Assembly (NCBI GenBank): GCA_945905295.1
Contig: CAMDPX010000024.1
Location: 1-49,286 of the forward strand
DNA from: Planctomyces sp. SH-PL62
GTDB lineage: Bacteria > Planctomycetota > Planctomycetia > Planctomycetales > Planctomycetaceae
Length of the DNA: 49,286 nucleotides
Reading direction: 5' to 3'
Positions 25,415 through 34,575 of the stretch are shown one piece after another. A program made the position numbers and the translations under genes. The notes under the pieces are model-generated. The model searched no databases, was not told where the DNA came from, and was given only the letters and a program-made list of their open reading frames with translations. Numbering within the stretch: position 1 is the first letter of the stretch; each line of letters starts with the position of its first letter.

Positions 25415-26158
25415 ATGCTCGTCATCCCTGTGTTGGATTTGCTCAATGGTGTGGTCGTGCGCGGCGTGGGCGGACGTCGCGACGAATACCGGCCGGTGGA
25501 AAGTGTGCTGACGTCCTCCTCGCAACCGCTGGACGTCGCGCGGGCTTTTCGCGACCGGTTGAGTTTGACCACTTTGTACGTCGCCGATTTGGATGGCATC
25601 CTGCGGCAGCAGCCCAACGCCGACGTTTACCAACAACTGGTCGATGATGGCTTTGAGTTATGGATCGACGCGGGAGTCCGCTCCCTCAGCGACGCGAATC
25701 GCCTGCTGAGCGTGGGAGCCGCGAAGGTCATTGTCGGTTTGGAAACGGTCCCCGACGCACGACTGCTGGCAACATTGGTGGCCGAGTGCGGCGCGCCGCG
25801 GATTATCTTCAGTCTCGACCTTCAAGCGGGACGTCCGATGTTGGGCCACTCGGATTGGCCGGATTCCTCGCCGCTGGGGATTGCTCAAAACGTGGTGAGT
25901 CAGGGTCTCACGCAACTGATCGTGCTGGATCTCGCCAGCGTCGGCGAACAACGGGGGCCGAGCACGATCGCGCTGTGTGAATCCATTCGGCGGATCGCGC
26001 CAAAAGCTCGCCTCATCACCGGCGGCGGCGTGCGGACCGCCGATGACCTGCCACCTCTGCAAGCCGCGGGGATCGACAGTGTGCTGCTCGCCACAGCGCT
26101 GCACAACGGTGCGATCAGTTTCGCGGAGTTGCCAGCGGTTCATTCGCGCTCCATTTGA
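25415..26158 (+). CDS. HisA/HisF-family TIM-barrel protein
   Basis: This is a 247-residue protein of the HisA-HisF fold: PVLDLLNGVVVRGVGGRR, TTLYVADLDGI, WIDAGVRS, VIVGLET, ITGGGVRTADDL. These fit phosphate-binding loops of the two half-barrels. It differs from ordinary HisA (no full PAID(I)I start, several non-standard loops) and resembles the HisA-like proteins found near tetrahydromethanopterin-linked C1 genes in some bacteria; a direct role in histidine synthesis is doubtful. It starts 28 bases after the histidine kinase. The last residues (AVHSRSI) are encoded by a palindromic repeat that contains the stop codon. Confidence 0.75.
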   Translation: MLVIPVLDLLNGVVVRGVGGRRDEYRPVESVLTSSSQPLDVARAFRDRLSLTTLYVADLDGILRQQPNADVYQQLVDDGFELWIDAGVRSLSDANRLLSVGAAKVIVGLETVPDARLLATLVAECGAPRIIFSLDLQAGRPMLGHSDWPDSSPLGIAQNVVSQGLTQLIVLDLASVGEQRGPSTIALCESIRRIAPKARLITGGGVRTADDLPPLQAAGIDSVLLATALHNGAISFAELPAVHSRSI

Positions 26159-26215
26159 TTCGCGCGGCTCTTAAAGGAGTTGCCGCGCGAATCAAATGGA
26201 GCGCGAATGAACCGC
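26135..26215. repeat. Perfect 34-bp inverted repeat overlapping a gene end
   Basis: The arms 26135-26168 and 26182-26215 (GCGGTTCATTCGCGCTCCAT...) are exact, with a 13-nt loop. The left arm encodes the last residues and the stop codon of the HisA-like gene. It lies between that gene and the convergent yacG. Confidence 0.92.
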
Positions 26216-26235
26216 ATCCGAGCAACCACAATCGG

Positions 26236-26439
26236 TCACTCGACGTCGTCGTCAGCGGGCGGGGGAAGCGTGTCCGGCAGTTCCGTGAGCGGTTCGACGA
26301 TCGCGTACTTGCCTTCGGACCAGCGAAACAAATCGATGTGCCGGCAACGCTCGCTGCAAAACGGAAAAAACTCTGACTGGAGAACGCCCTCTCCGACGAG
26401 CAGTTTTTTGCAGATGGGACACGTCGGTGGCTTGTTCAT
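26236..26439 (-). CDS. yacG: DNA gyrase inhibitor YacG-like zinc protein
   Basis: This is a 67-residue protein with CPICKK near the start and FCSERCRHIDLFRWSEGKY following. The four cysteines (CxxC...CxxxC) bind one zinc, and the family inhibits DNA gyrase. The length is normal and it ends in an acidic proline tail. The ATG at 26439 overlaps the TGA of the upstream ligase gene (ATGA). An apparent upstream extension in the same frame is the ligase coding sequence read in another frame. Confidence 0.88.
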   Translation of the reverse strand: MNKPPTCPICKKLLVGEGVLQSEFFPFCSERCRHIDLFRWSEGKYAIVEPLTELPDTLPPPADDDVE

Positions 26440-27812
26440 TTTTGCTTTCGATTCATTCGCCGCGATTTCATCTCTGATCGAGGCAAGCTGTGCGTATCGA
26501 CGGGAATGACTTCGGGGCAAAAGTGCAGCCGGTCATGAATCGCCGATTCGATGCGGTCGATCATCGCATGGAATTCGTCAAGCTCGTCGGCGTCCGGAAT
26601 GCCCATCGTCGTTTCGATCTCGATCTGAAGTTGCGGCATCGAGTCGCGCGTCACGGTTCGGAATTGGAATTCGATCACCTCGGGGAACTCACGCAGGATC
26701 GCCTCGATCGCCGTCGGAAAGACGTTGTTGCCGCGAATCGTCAGCATGTCGTCGATGCGGCCGAGGATTCCACCCTTCAGCCGCAAGAGGTTTCTTCCAC
26801 AAGGACACGGCAACGAATCGAGTTCCACGATATCGCCGGTGCGATAGCGGATCATCGGAGAACCAATGCGGCCGAGATTCGTGATGACGAGTTCGCCGCG
26901 AATCGGTGGCGATGAGGGTTGAGATTGACGGCCATCAGCCATCGGCCAACAGCCATCAGCCAGCAGGACATACCCCGTTTCAGGGTCGATGATCTCGGCG
27001 ATGCACTCGGTTTCGAGGATGTGCAGCCCTCCGGGATTCTCAACGCACTCGGCAGCGAGCGGGCCAACTTCGGTCATCCCCCAATGATCAATGACTCGCG
27101 CTCCCCACGCTGCTTCGATCTTGTTTCGGATCGACGGCACACTGCCGCCCGGTTCGCCGGCCACGATCAACAGACGGACGGACTTCAGCATTTCGGAGGC
27201 GGTCGAGTTTCCTGGTTGCTTTGCCAAGTCGGCGGCGACCTCGGCCAGACGCAACGCATACGTCGGCGTGCAGCAGACGACGGTGGCCTGGTTCTCTTCA
27301 ATGAACTTCAGTCGCGCTTCGCTCGACATTCCGCCCCCCGGCAGACAGAGCCGGCCCAGCCGTGCCGCTCCCTCAAACGCCGCCCAGAAGCCGAGGAACG
27401 GGCCGAACGAAAACGGAAACGCCAAGCGATCATCCGCTCGCAGGCCGGACATCTCGAAGATCTGTTCCCAACAGCCGAGCATCCATTGCCAGGACTCCGG
27501 CGTGTCGAGCCATCGCAATGGCTGCCCCGTCGTACCCGACGTTTGGCAGAATCGCGAATACGTTCCGACTTCAAATGTCAGATTCGATCCATAGGGCGGA
27601 TGACCTTTGTAGTCCTCGACAAGTTCGGCCTTCGTGGTCAGTGGGAATCTGGAAAGGTCTTCTGGTGCTCGCAGCGAATCGATCGCAGCTTGTGAGAGAT
27701 CGACACCCGCAGCTTGCCACTTGCTCGTCCAAAAATGGTTCGCGGGGATCAGCCGTTGCAGCAAGCTGCGGAGGCGGTCGGCCTGATGCTGTTGAATCTG
27801 TTCGCGGGTCAT
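26436..27812 (-). CDS. PaaK-like adenylate-forming ligase
   Basis: This is a 458-residue AMP-binding enzyme related to phenylacetate-CoA ligase. The adenylation motifs are QTSGTTGQPLRW (P-loop) and DHWGMTEVG, followed by YRTGDIVELD and GRIDDMLTIRGNNVFPTAIE. It activates a carboxylic acid as an adenylate; the substrate is not known. ATG 27812 (MTREQIQQH) is chosen since the upstream codons lack family character. The residues LADGCWPMADGRQ are encoded by a repeat-like stretch at 26921-26965, inserted in frame in a loop. It is the first gene of a pair with yacG. Confidence 0.85.
   Translation of the reverse strand: MTREQIQQHQADRLRSLLQRLIPANHFWTSKWQAAGVDLSQAAIDSLRAPEDLSRFPLTTKAELVEDYKGHPPYGSNLTFEVGTYSRFCQTSGTTGQPLRWLDTPESWQWMLGCWEQIFEMSGLRADDRLAFPFSFGPFLGFWAAFEGAARLGRLCLPGGGMSSEARLKFIEENQATVVCCTPTYALRLAEVAADLAKQPGNSTASEMLKSVRLLIVAGEPGGSVPSIRNKIEAAWGARVIDHWGMTEVGPLAAECVENPGGLHILETECIAEIIDPETGYVLLADGCWPMADGRQSQPSSPPIRGELVITNLGRIGSPMIRYRTGDIVELDSLPCPCGRNLLRLKGGILGRIDDMLTIRGNNVFPTAIEAILREFPEVIEFQFRTVTRDSMPQLQIEIETTMGIPDADELDEFHAMIDRIESAIHDRLHFCPEVIPVDTHSLPRSEMKSRRMNRKQK
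26921..26965. repeat. GGCCATCAGCC-type repeat inside the ligase gene
   Basis: The sequence GACGGCCATCAGCCATCGG... shows alternating GGCCATCAGCC/GGCCAACAGCC steps that resemble the GGCCGAT/GGCCAAC steps of the repeat at 47243-47332. It is read through in frame. Confidence 0.5.
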
Positions 27813-27835
27813 TCGATGGCCTCCACATTCGGCCG

Positions 27836-28045
27836 TCATGCTTCTGCAAGCACCTGAATACGTCCTGGTACTGGTTCCGCATGGGACTTGTTCCGAATGG
27901 CGTCGGGTTGCTGGGACAGAATCAACTCGGTCAGATCGTTGAAGACAGCCATACGAGCTTCTAATGAGAGCGATCGAAACCACAAGGCTTTCGCTTCCCA
28001 GGACTCGTCGGCTCGGTTGTTCGAGATCGAAGGCGCTTCGTTCAT
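27836..28045 (-). CDS. Small unknown protein
   Basis: This is a 69-residue protein, MNEAPSISNNRADESWEAK followed by WFRSLSLEARMAVFNDL and a C-terminal PVPGRIQVLAEA. It resembles small planctomycete proteins of unknown role with a WFRSLxLExR core. Its ATG lies two bases after the TAG of the secreted propeller protein gene (TAGCAATG), so translation is probably coupled. No signal peptide is visible. Confidence 0.65.
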   Translation of the reverse strand: MNEAPSISNNRADESWEAKALWFRSLSLEARMAVFNDLTELILSQQPDAIRNKSHAEPVPGRIQVLAEA

Positions 28046-28047
28046 TG

Positions 28048-29529
28048 CTACTCTGCCAGATAATTCAACGTGTAGTACGCCTGCTTGTGCAACAGCGGCA
28101 ATCCCTCGGCCGATTTCACACCGTCGCAATGCAGTTCGTGGACGTGTCCTTCTTGCAGACCGGCGATCTTCAGGCGGACGCTTTTGCCGTCGGCCGCGAC
28201 GGTCGCGGATTCGATCGTTGGTGTCGTTTGATCGACTTCGGGACTGCCGTAGCTCGCCTGATAGATGTAGGTGTAGGTCGACATCTTGTACGACTTCACG
28301 TCGCCGACCGCCGCGGCGTCCACCGGATGCGTGAAGGTCAGTTCGAAGCCATCGGGCTTCGCGTGCATCTCATGAATTTCAAACGGCACCTTGCCGGACC
28401 AGTCGATCCGATCCAGCGAGTGCGGCTTCGGACCACGCGAGCCCCAGCCACGATTGGTTCCGCCGACGAACAGCGAAGCGCTCGGCGACATCAACATGCC
28501 CAGGCTACCCGAGCCGATCCCGCTCCGGAACGGGAAGCATGCCCCTTGATAATGCCCTTTGACCTTCTCCAGATAGACGCGCATGACCGTGCTGTCGGAC
28601 TGATCGCCGACGAACAGTTGATTCACAAATGGCCCAAACTTGCCGGTCGAGTCGAACGCGATCCCGCTCGCCGACTTGCCCATCTTGGGATACGGGAAAT
28701 AACAAGCTGGCGGTTCGAGTTCAGGGATCTTCTTCGCTTCGGTCATCATGCGGCTCCCGCTTTCCGGCTCCTTCGGCTTCGCGCCGAGCACCGCTTTGAC
28801 CGCAGGCTCGTCGTACCATTTGAATCCACCAGGATGCCCGACGAACTTGCCCGGCCGCAGATGCTTCAACGCGCAGGCTCCGTTCCACGGTCCTTGATTG
28901 TCGGTGTAGAAGACTTCGCCGAGGTGATTGAAGCCGATCCCTCCAGGCGAACGAATGCCGCTGGTTGTCGGAATCATTTTTCCGTCGGGCGAGATCCGCA
29001 GGCACCAGCCGCGATACTTGCTGTCGCTGCTGAATGAGCCAGTCAAGCAGAGCACGACCCAGATGTTTCCATCTTTGTCGAACCGCGAGCCGAACGCGTA
29101 CTCGTGATAATCGCCGTTGATGCCCCAAGAGTCCGAGACCGTCTCGATGAGATCCGCTCGTCCGTCGCCGTTCACGTCCTTCAGCCGAGTCACTTCCGGC
29201 CGCTGCGTCGCGTAGATCCAACCGTCCCGATATGCGATACCGAGCACCTCGTGCAGCCCGCTGGCAAACTGCGAGAACTTCGCATCCTTGCCCGTCGCCG
29301 AAAACGGCTTGTCGAGCAAATAGATCTCCCCTCGCCGCGTGCTGATCGCCAACTTGCCATCCGGCATGAGATCAACCCCACCCGCCTCCAACACGATGTT
29401 GTCGGGGATCACAAACGAAGTGATCGGGAAATAGTCATCCTCGGTTGGCGGCTTGTCGGCAGCGAGAGCCAAGTTCGAGAAGCTCCAAAGGACGATCAAA
29501 CTCAGCGGCTGGCGAAACATCTTCAACAT
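28048..29529 (-). CDS. Secreted beta-propeller protein (membrane-bound dehydrogenase-like)
   Basis: This is a 493-residue protein with an N-terminal signal peptide ending near ALAADK. The repeats [43 protein letters not shown] and [12 protein letters not shown] form a six-bladed propeller of the type annotated in planctomycetes as PQQ-independent membrane-bound dehydrogenase domains. A C-terminal beta-sandwich follows. No haem motif is present in this one. The start at 29529 (MLKMFRQ) gives a complete signal peptide; a start three residues later is also possible. The substrate is unknown. Confidence 0.75.
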   Translation of the reverse strand: MLKMFRQPLSLIVLWSFSNLALAADKPPTEDDYFPITSFVIPDNIVLEAGGVDLMPDGKLAISTRRGEIYLLDKPFSATGKDAKFSQFASGLHEVLGIAYRDGWIYATQRPEVTRLKDVNGDGRADLIETVSDSWGINGDYHEYAFGSRFDKDGNIWVVLCLTGSFSSDSKYRGWCLRISPDGKMIPTTSGIRSPGGIGFNHLGEVFYTDNQGPWNGACALKHLRPGKFVGHPGGFKWYDEPAVKAVLGAKPKEPESGSRMMTEAKKIPELEPPACYFPYPKMGKSASGIAFDSTGKFGPFVNQLFVGDQSDSTVMRVYLEKVKGHYQGACFPFRSGIGSGSLGMLMSPSASLFVGGTNRGWGSRGPKPHSLDRIDWSGKVPFEIHEMHAKPDGFELTFTHPVDAAAVGDVKSYKMSTYTYIYQASYGSPEVDQTTPTIESATVAADGKSVRLKIAGLQEGHVHELHCDGVKSAEGLPLLHKQAYYTLNYLAE

Positions 29530-29532
29530 GAA

Positions 29533-29952
29533 TTACTCCCAAAATTCGACACTCAAACCGGAAAGTCCTTCAAAATCTTTGCGATTGCGTGAAACGAGAG
29601 TCGCTTGATGCGCCACACACGTTGCCGCGATTCGCAAATCGTTCGTCGGAGTACGGATGCCGCGCATCCGCCAGTCGCGAAAGACTTCATTGGCGGTTTC
29701 ATCGTAAGCCAATAATCGCTGCGTGCGTAAGTCGGCGAAGGTTCGTTCAAAAAGCGAGTAAGCCTCTGTGATCGTCACGTTCGCCTTACCGGCCTGGGCC
29801 TGCCGGATGACGTCCAAACGGCCGCGAATTACCTCTTCGACCACGACAACCGGAACCGACTGCTCCAAAAATGGGATCGCGATGAGCCGTGTCCAATAGT
29901 CTGCACGACCACGCAAGAGATCACTGAGCACGTCGGAATCAAATGCTTTCAT
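29533..29952 (-). CDS. PIN-domain toxin (VapC-like RNase)
   Basis: This is a 139-residue PIN-domain protein. Acidic residues at the expected places are Asp5/Asp7 (MKAFDSDVLSDLL), Glu39-40 (VVVVEEVIRGRLD) and the C-terminal TNDLRIAATCVAHQATLVSRN with its Asp. VapC-like PIN proteins cleave RNA, often tRNA. Its ATG overlaps the TGA of the upstream antitoxin-like gene (ATGA), the usual arrangement of a toxin-antitoxin pair. The DNA target and RNA target cannot be read from sequence. Confidence 0.85.
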   Translation of the reverse strand: MKAFDSDVLSDLLRGRADYWTRLIAIPFLEQSVPVVVVEEVIRGRLDVIRQAQAGKANVTITEAYSLFERTFADLRTQRLLAYDETANEVFRDWRMRGIRTPTNDLRIAATCVAHQATLVSRNRKDFEGLSGLSVEFWE

Positions 29953-30230
29953 TTCGCGGCTTCCTTCTCCGCGTCACGAGCCGCGTAAGCTTGCCGGCAA
30001 ATCTCTTCCAGCGTCGGGTCGTCGCGGTACTTGCCAAAGAGCGCCATCAGGCCTTGCGGCTCGAGGTCGTAAGTCAGCAATTCGCCACGATTCACCATCT
30101 CCTGAATGTCTTTTTGGAGCGCCGCGACAGCGGCCTCGCGAGTCGGACGAACGACTCGCAGTTCGGGATCACCGACGACCGTCGCCGTGAATTGCCCGTT
30201 GGTGGGAATCACGCGAATGGAAATGGTCAT
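29949..30230 (-). CDS. Probable antitoxin partner of the PIN protein
   Basis: This is a 93-residue protein directly upstream of the PIN gene and overlapping it by four bases. An N-terminal beta segment (MTISIRVIPTNGQFTATVVGDPELRVVR) resembles HicB-like or VapB-like antitoxin folds, followed by a helical C-terminus (TREAAVAALQKDIQEMV...). It would neutralise the PIN protein and probably repress the operon. Assignment rests mainly on position and size. Confidence 0.65.
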   Translation of the reverse strand: MTISIRVIPTNGQFTATVVGDPELRVVRPTREAAVAALQKDIQEMVNRGELLTYDLEPQGLMALFGKYRDDPTLEEICRQAYAARDAEKEAAK

Positions 30231-30246
30231 GGCCTGCTCCTTGAGA

Positions 30247-33186
30247 CTACCAAACGTATTTCACTTCGATCTTTGCCGAACCGTTCTTCAATTCCACCGG
30301 CACGAGCAATTCAAACCGGTTTCCGGCTTGGCGGACAACGGGTTGTTTGGAGGAACTCGAAACGATTCGCAGCTTGAGAGTCCCGTCGATCGTGAACCAG
30401 CTTTCGGGGCCGGGTTCAATCTTCTGAGCAGTGACCGCTCGGAAGAAGAGATTGTTGAGCGACACCGAATCGCCGGGAGTGACCGTCAATGACAGCGTGC
30501 GATCCAGCGACAATTCCTTTCCGTCCTTTGAGTCCTTTCCGTCCTTCCCCTTCCGAATCGCGCGTGGGAGATCTTCGATCGCAACTCGGCCAAACGTGTA
30601 TTGAAAGATTGGCCGACGAGCATCATCGAAGCGATAGCCTTTGAACTGATAGCCTTGATCACGCGCCGGTTGACTGGGCCACGCGGTGCTCGCGTCGGCC
30701 AACACGGCGAACGGAACTTCGGAAGGCAGCGGCAGCACGTTATCGCCGAGCGGATTTTGGAAACCGGGGCCACGCCCGACCCAATGCTTCGAGGCGTCGA
30801 TGAATTGCCCCTGCCAGATCCAGAGCAATGCGAAGCGGTCGAAGTCGAACGCGAGGTTCACACCTTCGGGATATCCAACACCGAAGCCGCGCGGAGCGGT
30901 GATGTTGCCACCATCCGACTTCGGTCCTTGCAGGAAGTTGCGATACAGGATCGGTTCTTTGTCCGGCGTGAGCACGATCGCTTCGCGCACGATTCCGGCG
31001 GGGATCGCCGCGCTGCCGCCGTCGGTGAGGTACGCCCAGGTGGCTTGCATCTGCTTTGTCGGACTCGCATCGAGCACCTCTTTGATGATCGCCATGCCGT
31101 TCGGCCAGGCATTGGGCATGCGAGTGCCTCGGCGATACGCCTGCGGGTCGGCGAGATACCGATAGTACCAATCTTCTCGCAGCCGCCGGTTCATTGCGTT
31201 GAGGTTGATTGCCTGGATGCCGGTTGCGGCATGCTCGTTGAACGGATGGCATTTGACGCAGGACAAGCCTTTGTCGCCGACCAATTGCCGGCCGGCGGAC
31301 TTCGCTTTTGAGAGCGACTCATCGAAGGCCGGCAGATTCGCGGCCGTCTTGAGGTCCACGGCCGCGAATGTTTTCGCCAGCGAGCCAGCATGAAACCTCG
31401 GCATCCGAGCGTGCATGTAAGGCCGGTCCTTTTGCTTGGGATCGCCTTTCGTGCCGTTCTGCAAAAGATCGGTCAGCGCCTCTTCACGCAGCTTGTCACC
31501 AACGCCGTCGAGCGCGGGTGGGATGCGGCCTTCGTCACCCATCTCTGGGATCTGCGTTTCAAAATAGGCGTTGCGAATGGGTTCGACGCCGCCGACTTTG
31601 CCACGCTCGTGACAGGCATAGCAATTGAAGCTGAGCAGCGCGTGCGTGATCGTCTCGGCCGGAGTTGATTCGGTCGCGTTGCTCAGCGACTTGAGCGCCT
31701 CGGTGGTGGCGGAGCGTTGCAACGGAGTCAGTTGGTAATGCGGCAATCCGCGCGGAACCGTCTCCGCTATGCAACCGCCGGTCGCTCCGAGTTTCGAGAG
31801 CGGCTTCGCCTTCAACTCGGCCCCGAGTTGCTCGTTGTCTTCTTTCAGTTGATGACACGAAGCACAACCGAGCGTCGCGAAGAACTTGCGGCCCTTCTCG
31901 ACTTGCAACGAATCAATCACGAACGGCTTGTCATCGCCATCAGTCGCAACGGGCTTCGGTCGCTCGCGAGCGATTGTGATGAACGCGGCGGCGGACGTGC
32001 GCTTAATCCCCTGCCCTTGCATGTCGAGCGTCAGCGTCCACTCGCCGCCCCCTTGGAAGTAATCGACGATGATCTCATGCGGGCCGACATCCAGCGAGAC
32101 GCGGCCTTCTTTCTCCGAGTGCGGATGTACGCCGCCGTTCTTGACCACTTCTTTGCCGTCGATCAGCAACTGGCTGCCGTCGTCGCTGCCGATCCAGAAC
32201 TGGTACTGCCCCGGCTTGTCGATTTGCAGGAAGCCGGTGAACCGCATCCCGAAATTGTTCTGTCGTTTGCCGACGGCCAAATCGAGACCGCTGACCGTTC
32301 CGGTCGCGATCGGTTTCAGCGCACCAAAGTCCGGCACGTCATTCCAATCCCCTTCAAAGTAGGCGTAATTCATGTTCGGCGGCACCTTGTGCCCCTGAAA
32401 GAAATAGGCGGCGATCTCGCGAGCTTCCTTCTCGTTCAAGTTCAGCCCTGGCATCCGACCGCTCGGCCGCACGGCGTGCGGGTCTTGCAAGAATTTCGCG
32501 AGGCTCGGCAGCGTGTACTTCGCCGGCAGATTCCCCAGCGGAATGAACGTTTGCGTGACCGGCTTCTTCGGAGCGTCGTCGTCGTCATCGACCAACGCCT
32601 GTGCAACTTTCGGGATCGGCCCCGCCGCCTTGCGAGGCATGTGACACGCGACGCATCCGAACCGATGAAAGTGCTGCTCGCCAGCTTTGACCGCAGCGTG
32701 CTCGGCCATCGCTTCTTGCGGAGCTCCCGTGGTCGCGAGGAAATGCGTGAGCGCCTCGGCCGCCGCGCTCCGTTCGTTCTCCGGCAGACCGGCCAAAACA
32801 TCTGGCATCGTTGTCCCCGGCTTCGCCTTCTGAGGATTCGCGAGCAACGCTCGGAGGAAACTCAACCGCACGCGCGAGCCAACTCCATCCAAAATCGGCG
32901 ACTGCTTCTTCGTGACTTGCTTGGCGGTCGCTCCGTCCGCTTGATGACAGGCGACGCAGCCTAGTTCACCGAGCAGCAGCTTTCCGCCCGTCCCAAAATC
33001 CTTGGGAGCGTTGTCTCCCGCCGCCGCGAAGAACCGCTCGAACCCAGCCACGACCGGATGATTCACCAAGGGTTCGGCAAACGGATCGCTGTTCGGCTTG
33101 GGGTCCGCAGCCAGCAACGGGGAACTCAACAACCAACCAACCAACAAGCCGCTCCACGAGAATGCGGCGAGACGATGTCTGGGCAT
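30247..33186 (-). CDS. Large PA14-containing multi-haem cytochrome c
   Basis: This is a 979-residue exported protein (signal MPRHRLAAFSWSGLLVGWLLSSPLLAADP, split here). Five CxxCH haem sites are seen: CVACHQ (about 80), CVACHM (about 176), CASCHQ (about 439), CYACHE (about 520) and CVKCHP (about 641). A PA14 carbohydrate-binding-like domain (about 272-398) contains FEGDWNDVPDFG and FWIGSDDGSQLLIDGKEV. A beta-sandwich ends the protein. The start at 33186 is chosen for the signal peptide. Proteins of this layout are characteristic of planctomycetes and are thought to take part in extracellular or periplasmic electron transfer during polysaccharide use; the partner is unknown. Confidence 0.85.
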   Translation of the reverse strand: MPRHRLAAFSWSGLLVGWLLSSPLLAADPKPNSDPFAEPLVNHPVVAGFERFFAAAGDNAPKDFGTGGKLLLGELGCVACHQADGATAKQVTKKQSPILDGVGSRVRLSFLRALLANPQKAKPGTTMPDVLAGLPENERSAAAEALTHFLATTGAPQEAMAEHAAVKAGEQHFHRFGCVACHMPRKAAGPIPKVAQALVDDDDDAPKKPVTQTFIPLGNLPAKYTLPSLAKFLQDPHAVRPSGRMPGLNLNEKEAREIAAYFFQGHKVPPNMNYAYFEGDWNDVPDFGALKPIATGTVSGLDLAVGKRQNNFGMRFTGFLQIDKPGQYQFWIGSDDGSQLLIDGKEVVKNGGVHPHSEKEGRVSLDVGPHEIIVDYFQGGGEWTLTLDMQGQGIKRTSAAAFITIARERPKPVATDGDDKPFVIDSLQVEKGRKFFATLGCASCHQLKEDNEQLGAELKAKPLSKLGATGGCIAETVPRGLPHYQLTPLQRSATTEALKSLSNATESTPAETITHALLSFNCYACHERGKVGGVEPIRNAYFETQIPEMGDEGRIPPALDGVGDKLREEALTDLLQNGTKGDPKQKDRPYMHARMPRFHAGSLAKTFAAVDLKTAANLPAFDESLSKAKSAGRQLVGDKGLSCVKCHPFNEHAATGIQAINLNAMNRRLREDWYYRYLADPQAYRRGTRMPNAWPNGMAIIKEVLDASPTKQMQATWAYLTDGGSAAIPAGIVREAIVLTPDKEPILYRNFLQGPKSDGGNITAPRGFGVGYPEGVNLAFDFDRFALLWIWQGQFIDASKHWVGRGPGFQNPLGDNVLPLPSEVPFAVLADASTAWPSQPARDQGYQFKGYRFDDARRPIFQYTFGRVAIEDLPRAIRKGKDGKDSKDGKELSLDRTLSLTVTPGDSVSLNNLFFRAVTAQKIEPGPESWFTIDGTLKLRIVSSSSKQPVVRQAGNRFELLVPVELKNGSAKIEVKYVW

Positions 33187-33302
33187 GACGGGCAGTCCTT
33201 GAGGAAAACAAACACTTGAGGCAGGAATCAATGGGCGGGAATGTGCGGCGAAGTCTAATGTGACGTGCATTCAGCCAACAGCAAGCATTCCGCGAAGTGA
33301 CC

Positions 33303-34562
33303 TCAGGCCAACGACCGGAATCGCCAGCAACCGGCAGCGAAAAAGAGCGCCGAGAATCCCAGCAGCACGAGGCAACTTTGCGCGATCACGGCCACGTCAG
33401 GCTGAGGATTCGTCATCGCTTCCAGGTAGGCGATCAACGACCACGAGTGCGGAGTGATGACACTGATCTCCTTCATCAACTCCGGCATCCAATCGCGAGG
33501 CACAAAGCAGCCGCCGATCCCGGCCGTCGTGATCACGATCAAGTTCGAGTACGACGCGACTTGCGAATCCGTCCGTACGCTGGTCGCGATCAACAGGCCC
33601 AGGCTCGTGGCCGCCAGCGACGTGCAAAAAATAATCGGCAACAGCAACAGCGGTTGTTCGCCCCACGTCATGCCGTACGACATCCGGCCGAACACGAACA
33701 ACGCCGCGCTCTGCAACAGTGAGACCAGCAGATACGGCAACGTCTTGCCAATCAGCAATCCGGCTGGCGTGAGCGGAGCGATTCGGAGTCGCCGCAGCGT
33801 GCCGAGGTCTCGCTCGGCGATGAACGAGCGAGCCATCACGTTGACCAGAAAAAACGTGAACATCACCGTGAAACCCGGCACCAACCGATCGTAGATGGTC
33901 GCCTTGGCGGAGCGCCCTTCGGCGACGGAAGCTTCTAATTTCACAGACGGTGGTTCGCTCGTCGTCGGTGGATTCGGAGACTCCGCGTCCTCTTCTTCGG
34001 CCGCCGCTTCCATGTTTCTGATCAAGACCCGGCCGAGGTTGTGACGCTTCGCGACGGTCGGAAAGACTTCATCCATCGTCAGCGAATACAGGTTGTTCGA
34101 GACCAGTTTGCTCACCCAGCTCCACGAGGCTTTCGTTTCAACTTCAACGTCGAGACTGGTCAGCCCCTTCGCGAGTTTTCCCTTGCCGACCTTGCGCGTG
34201 AAAAAGTCGCGCAGTTCCAGTTCGTCGATCCGCTTCTGGAACTCCGGCCCGATCGTCAGCGACATCGTTGCTTTGCCGTTGAAGACGTCTCGTTTCGCGG
34301 TGACCGTGTCGGGATACGAGATGACTTGAATGTCTCCCTTTTCGGCGAGCTTCGCTTGCAGCCGCTTCGCCAGTTCACCACCGTCTCGATCGACCCACGC
34401 CACTTGAATGACTTGATTGCTTGCCCGCCAGCCGAGCAGTTTGCCCGTCGAAAGCCCAATGATGCTGATGAATATCAGCGGCAGGATCAGCAGCACCGCC
34501 AGCGAGCGCCGGTCGCGCATCTGCAAACGCAGGTCTTTCCAGGTGAGATGAAACCAGCCCAT
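33303..34562 (-). CDS. ABC-2-type transporter permease
   Basis: This is a 419-residue membrane protein. A first membrane helix (about 20-40, VLLILPLIFISIIGLSTG) is followed by a long extracytoplasmic domain (about 45-200), then five C-terminal membrane helices, as in NatB/YhiP-type ABC-2 permeases. The middle segment VMFTFFLVNVMARSFIAERDLGTLRRLRIAPL is the family coupling region. It forms an exporter with the ATPase encoded immediately upstream (34576-35529). The substrate is unknown; such pairs often export drugs, sodium or polysaccharide precursors. Confidence 0.88.
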   Translation of the reverse strand: MGWFHLTWKDLRLQMRDRRSLAVLLILPLIFISIIGLSTGKLLGWRASNQVIQVAWVDRDGGELAKRLQAKLAEKGDIQVISYPDTVTAKRDVFNGKATMSLTIGPEFQKRIDELELRDFFTRKVGKGKLAKGLTSLDVEVETKASWSWVSKLVSNNLYSLTMDEVFPTVAKRHNLGRVLIRNMEAAAEEEDAESPNPPTTSEPPSVKLEASVAEGRSAKATIYDRLVPGFTVMFTFFLVNVMARSFIAERDLGTLRRLRIAPLTPAGLLIGKTLPYLLVSLLQSAALFVFGRMSYGMTWGEQPLLLLPIIFCTSLAATSLGLLIATSVRTDSQVASYSNLIVITTAGIGGCFVPRDWMPELMKEISVITPHSWSLIAYLEAMTNPQPDVAVIAQSCLVLLGFSALFFAAGCWRFRSLA

Positions 34563-34575
34563 CAGACGAAGTCCT

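Noticed and set aside
31717-32964. A 415-residue plus-strand open frame inside the cytochrome gene
   Set aside because: It is antisense to a protein with five haem motifs and a PA14 domain and shows no family pattern.
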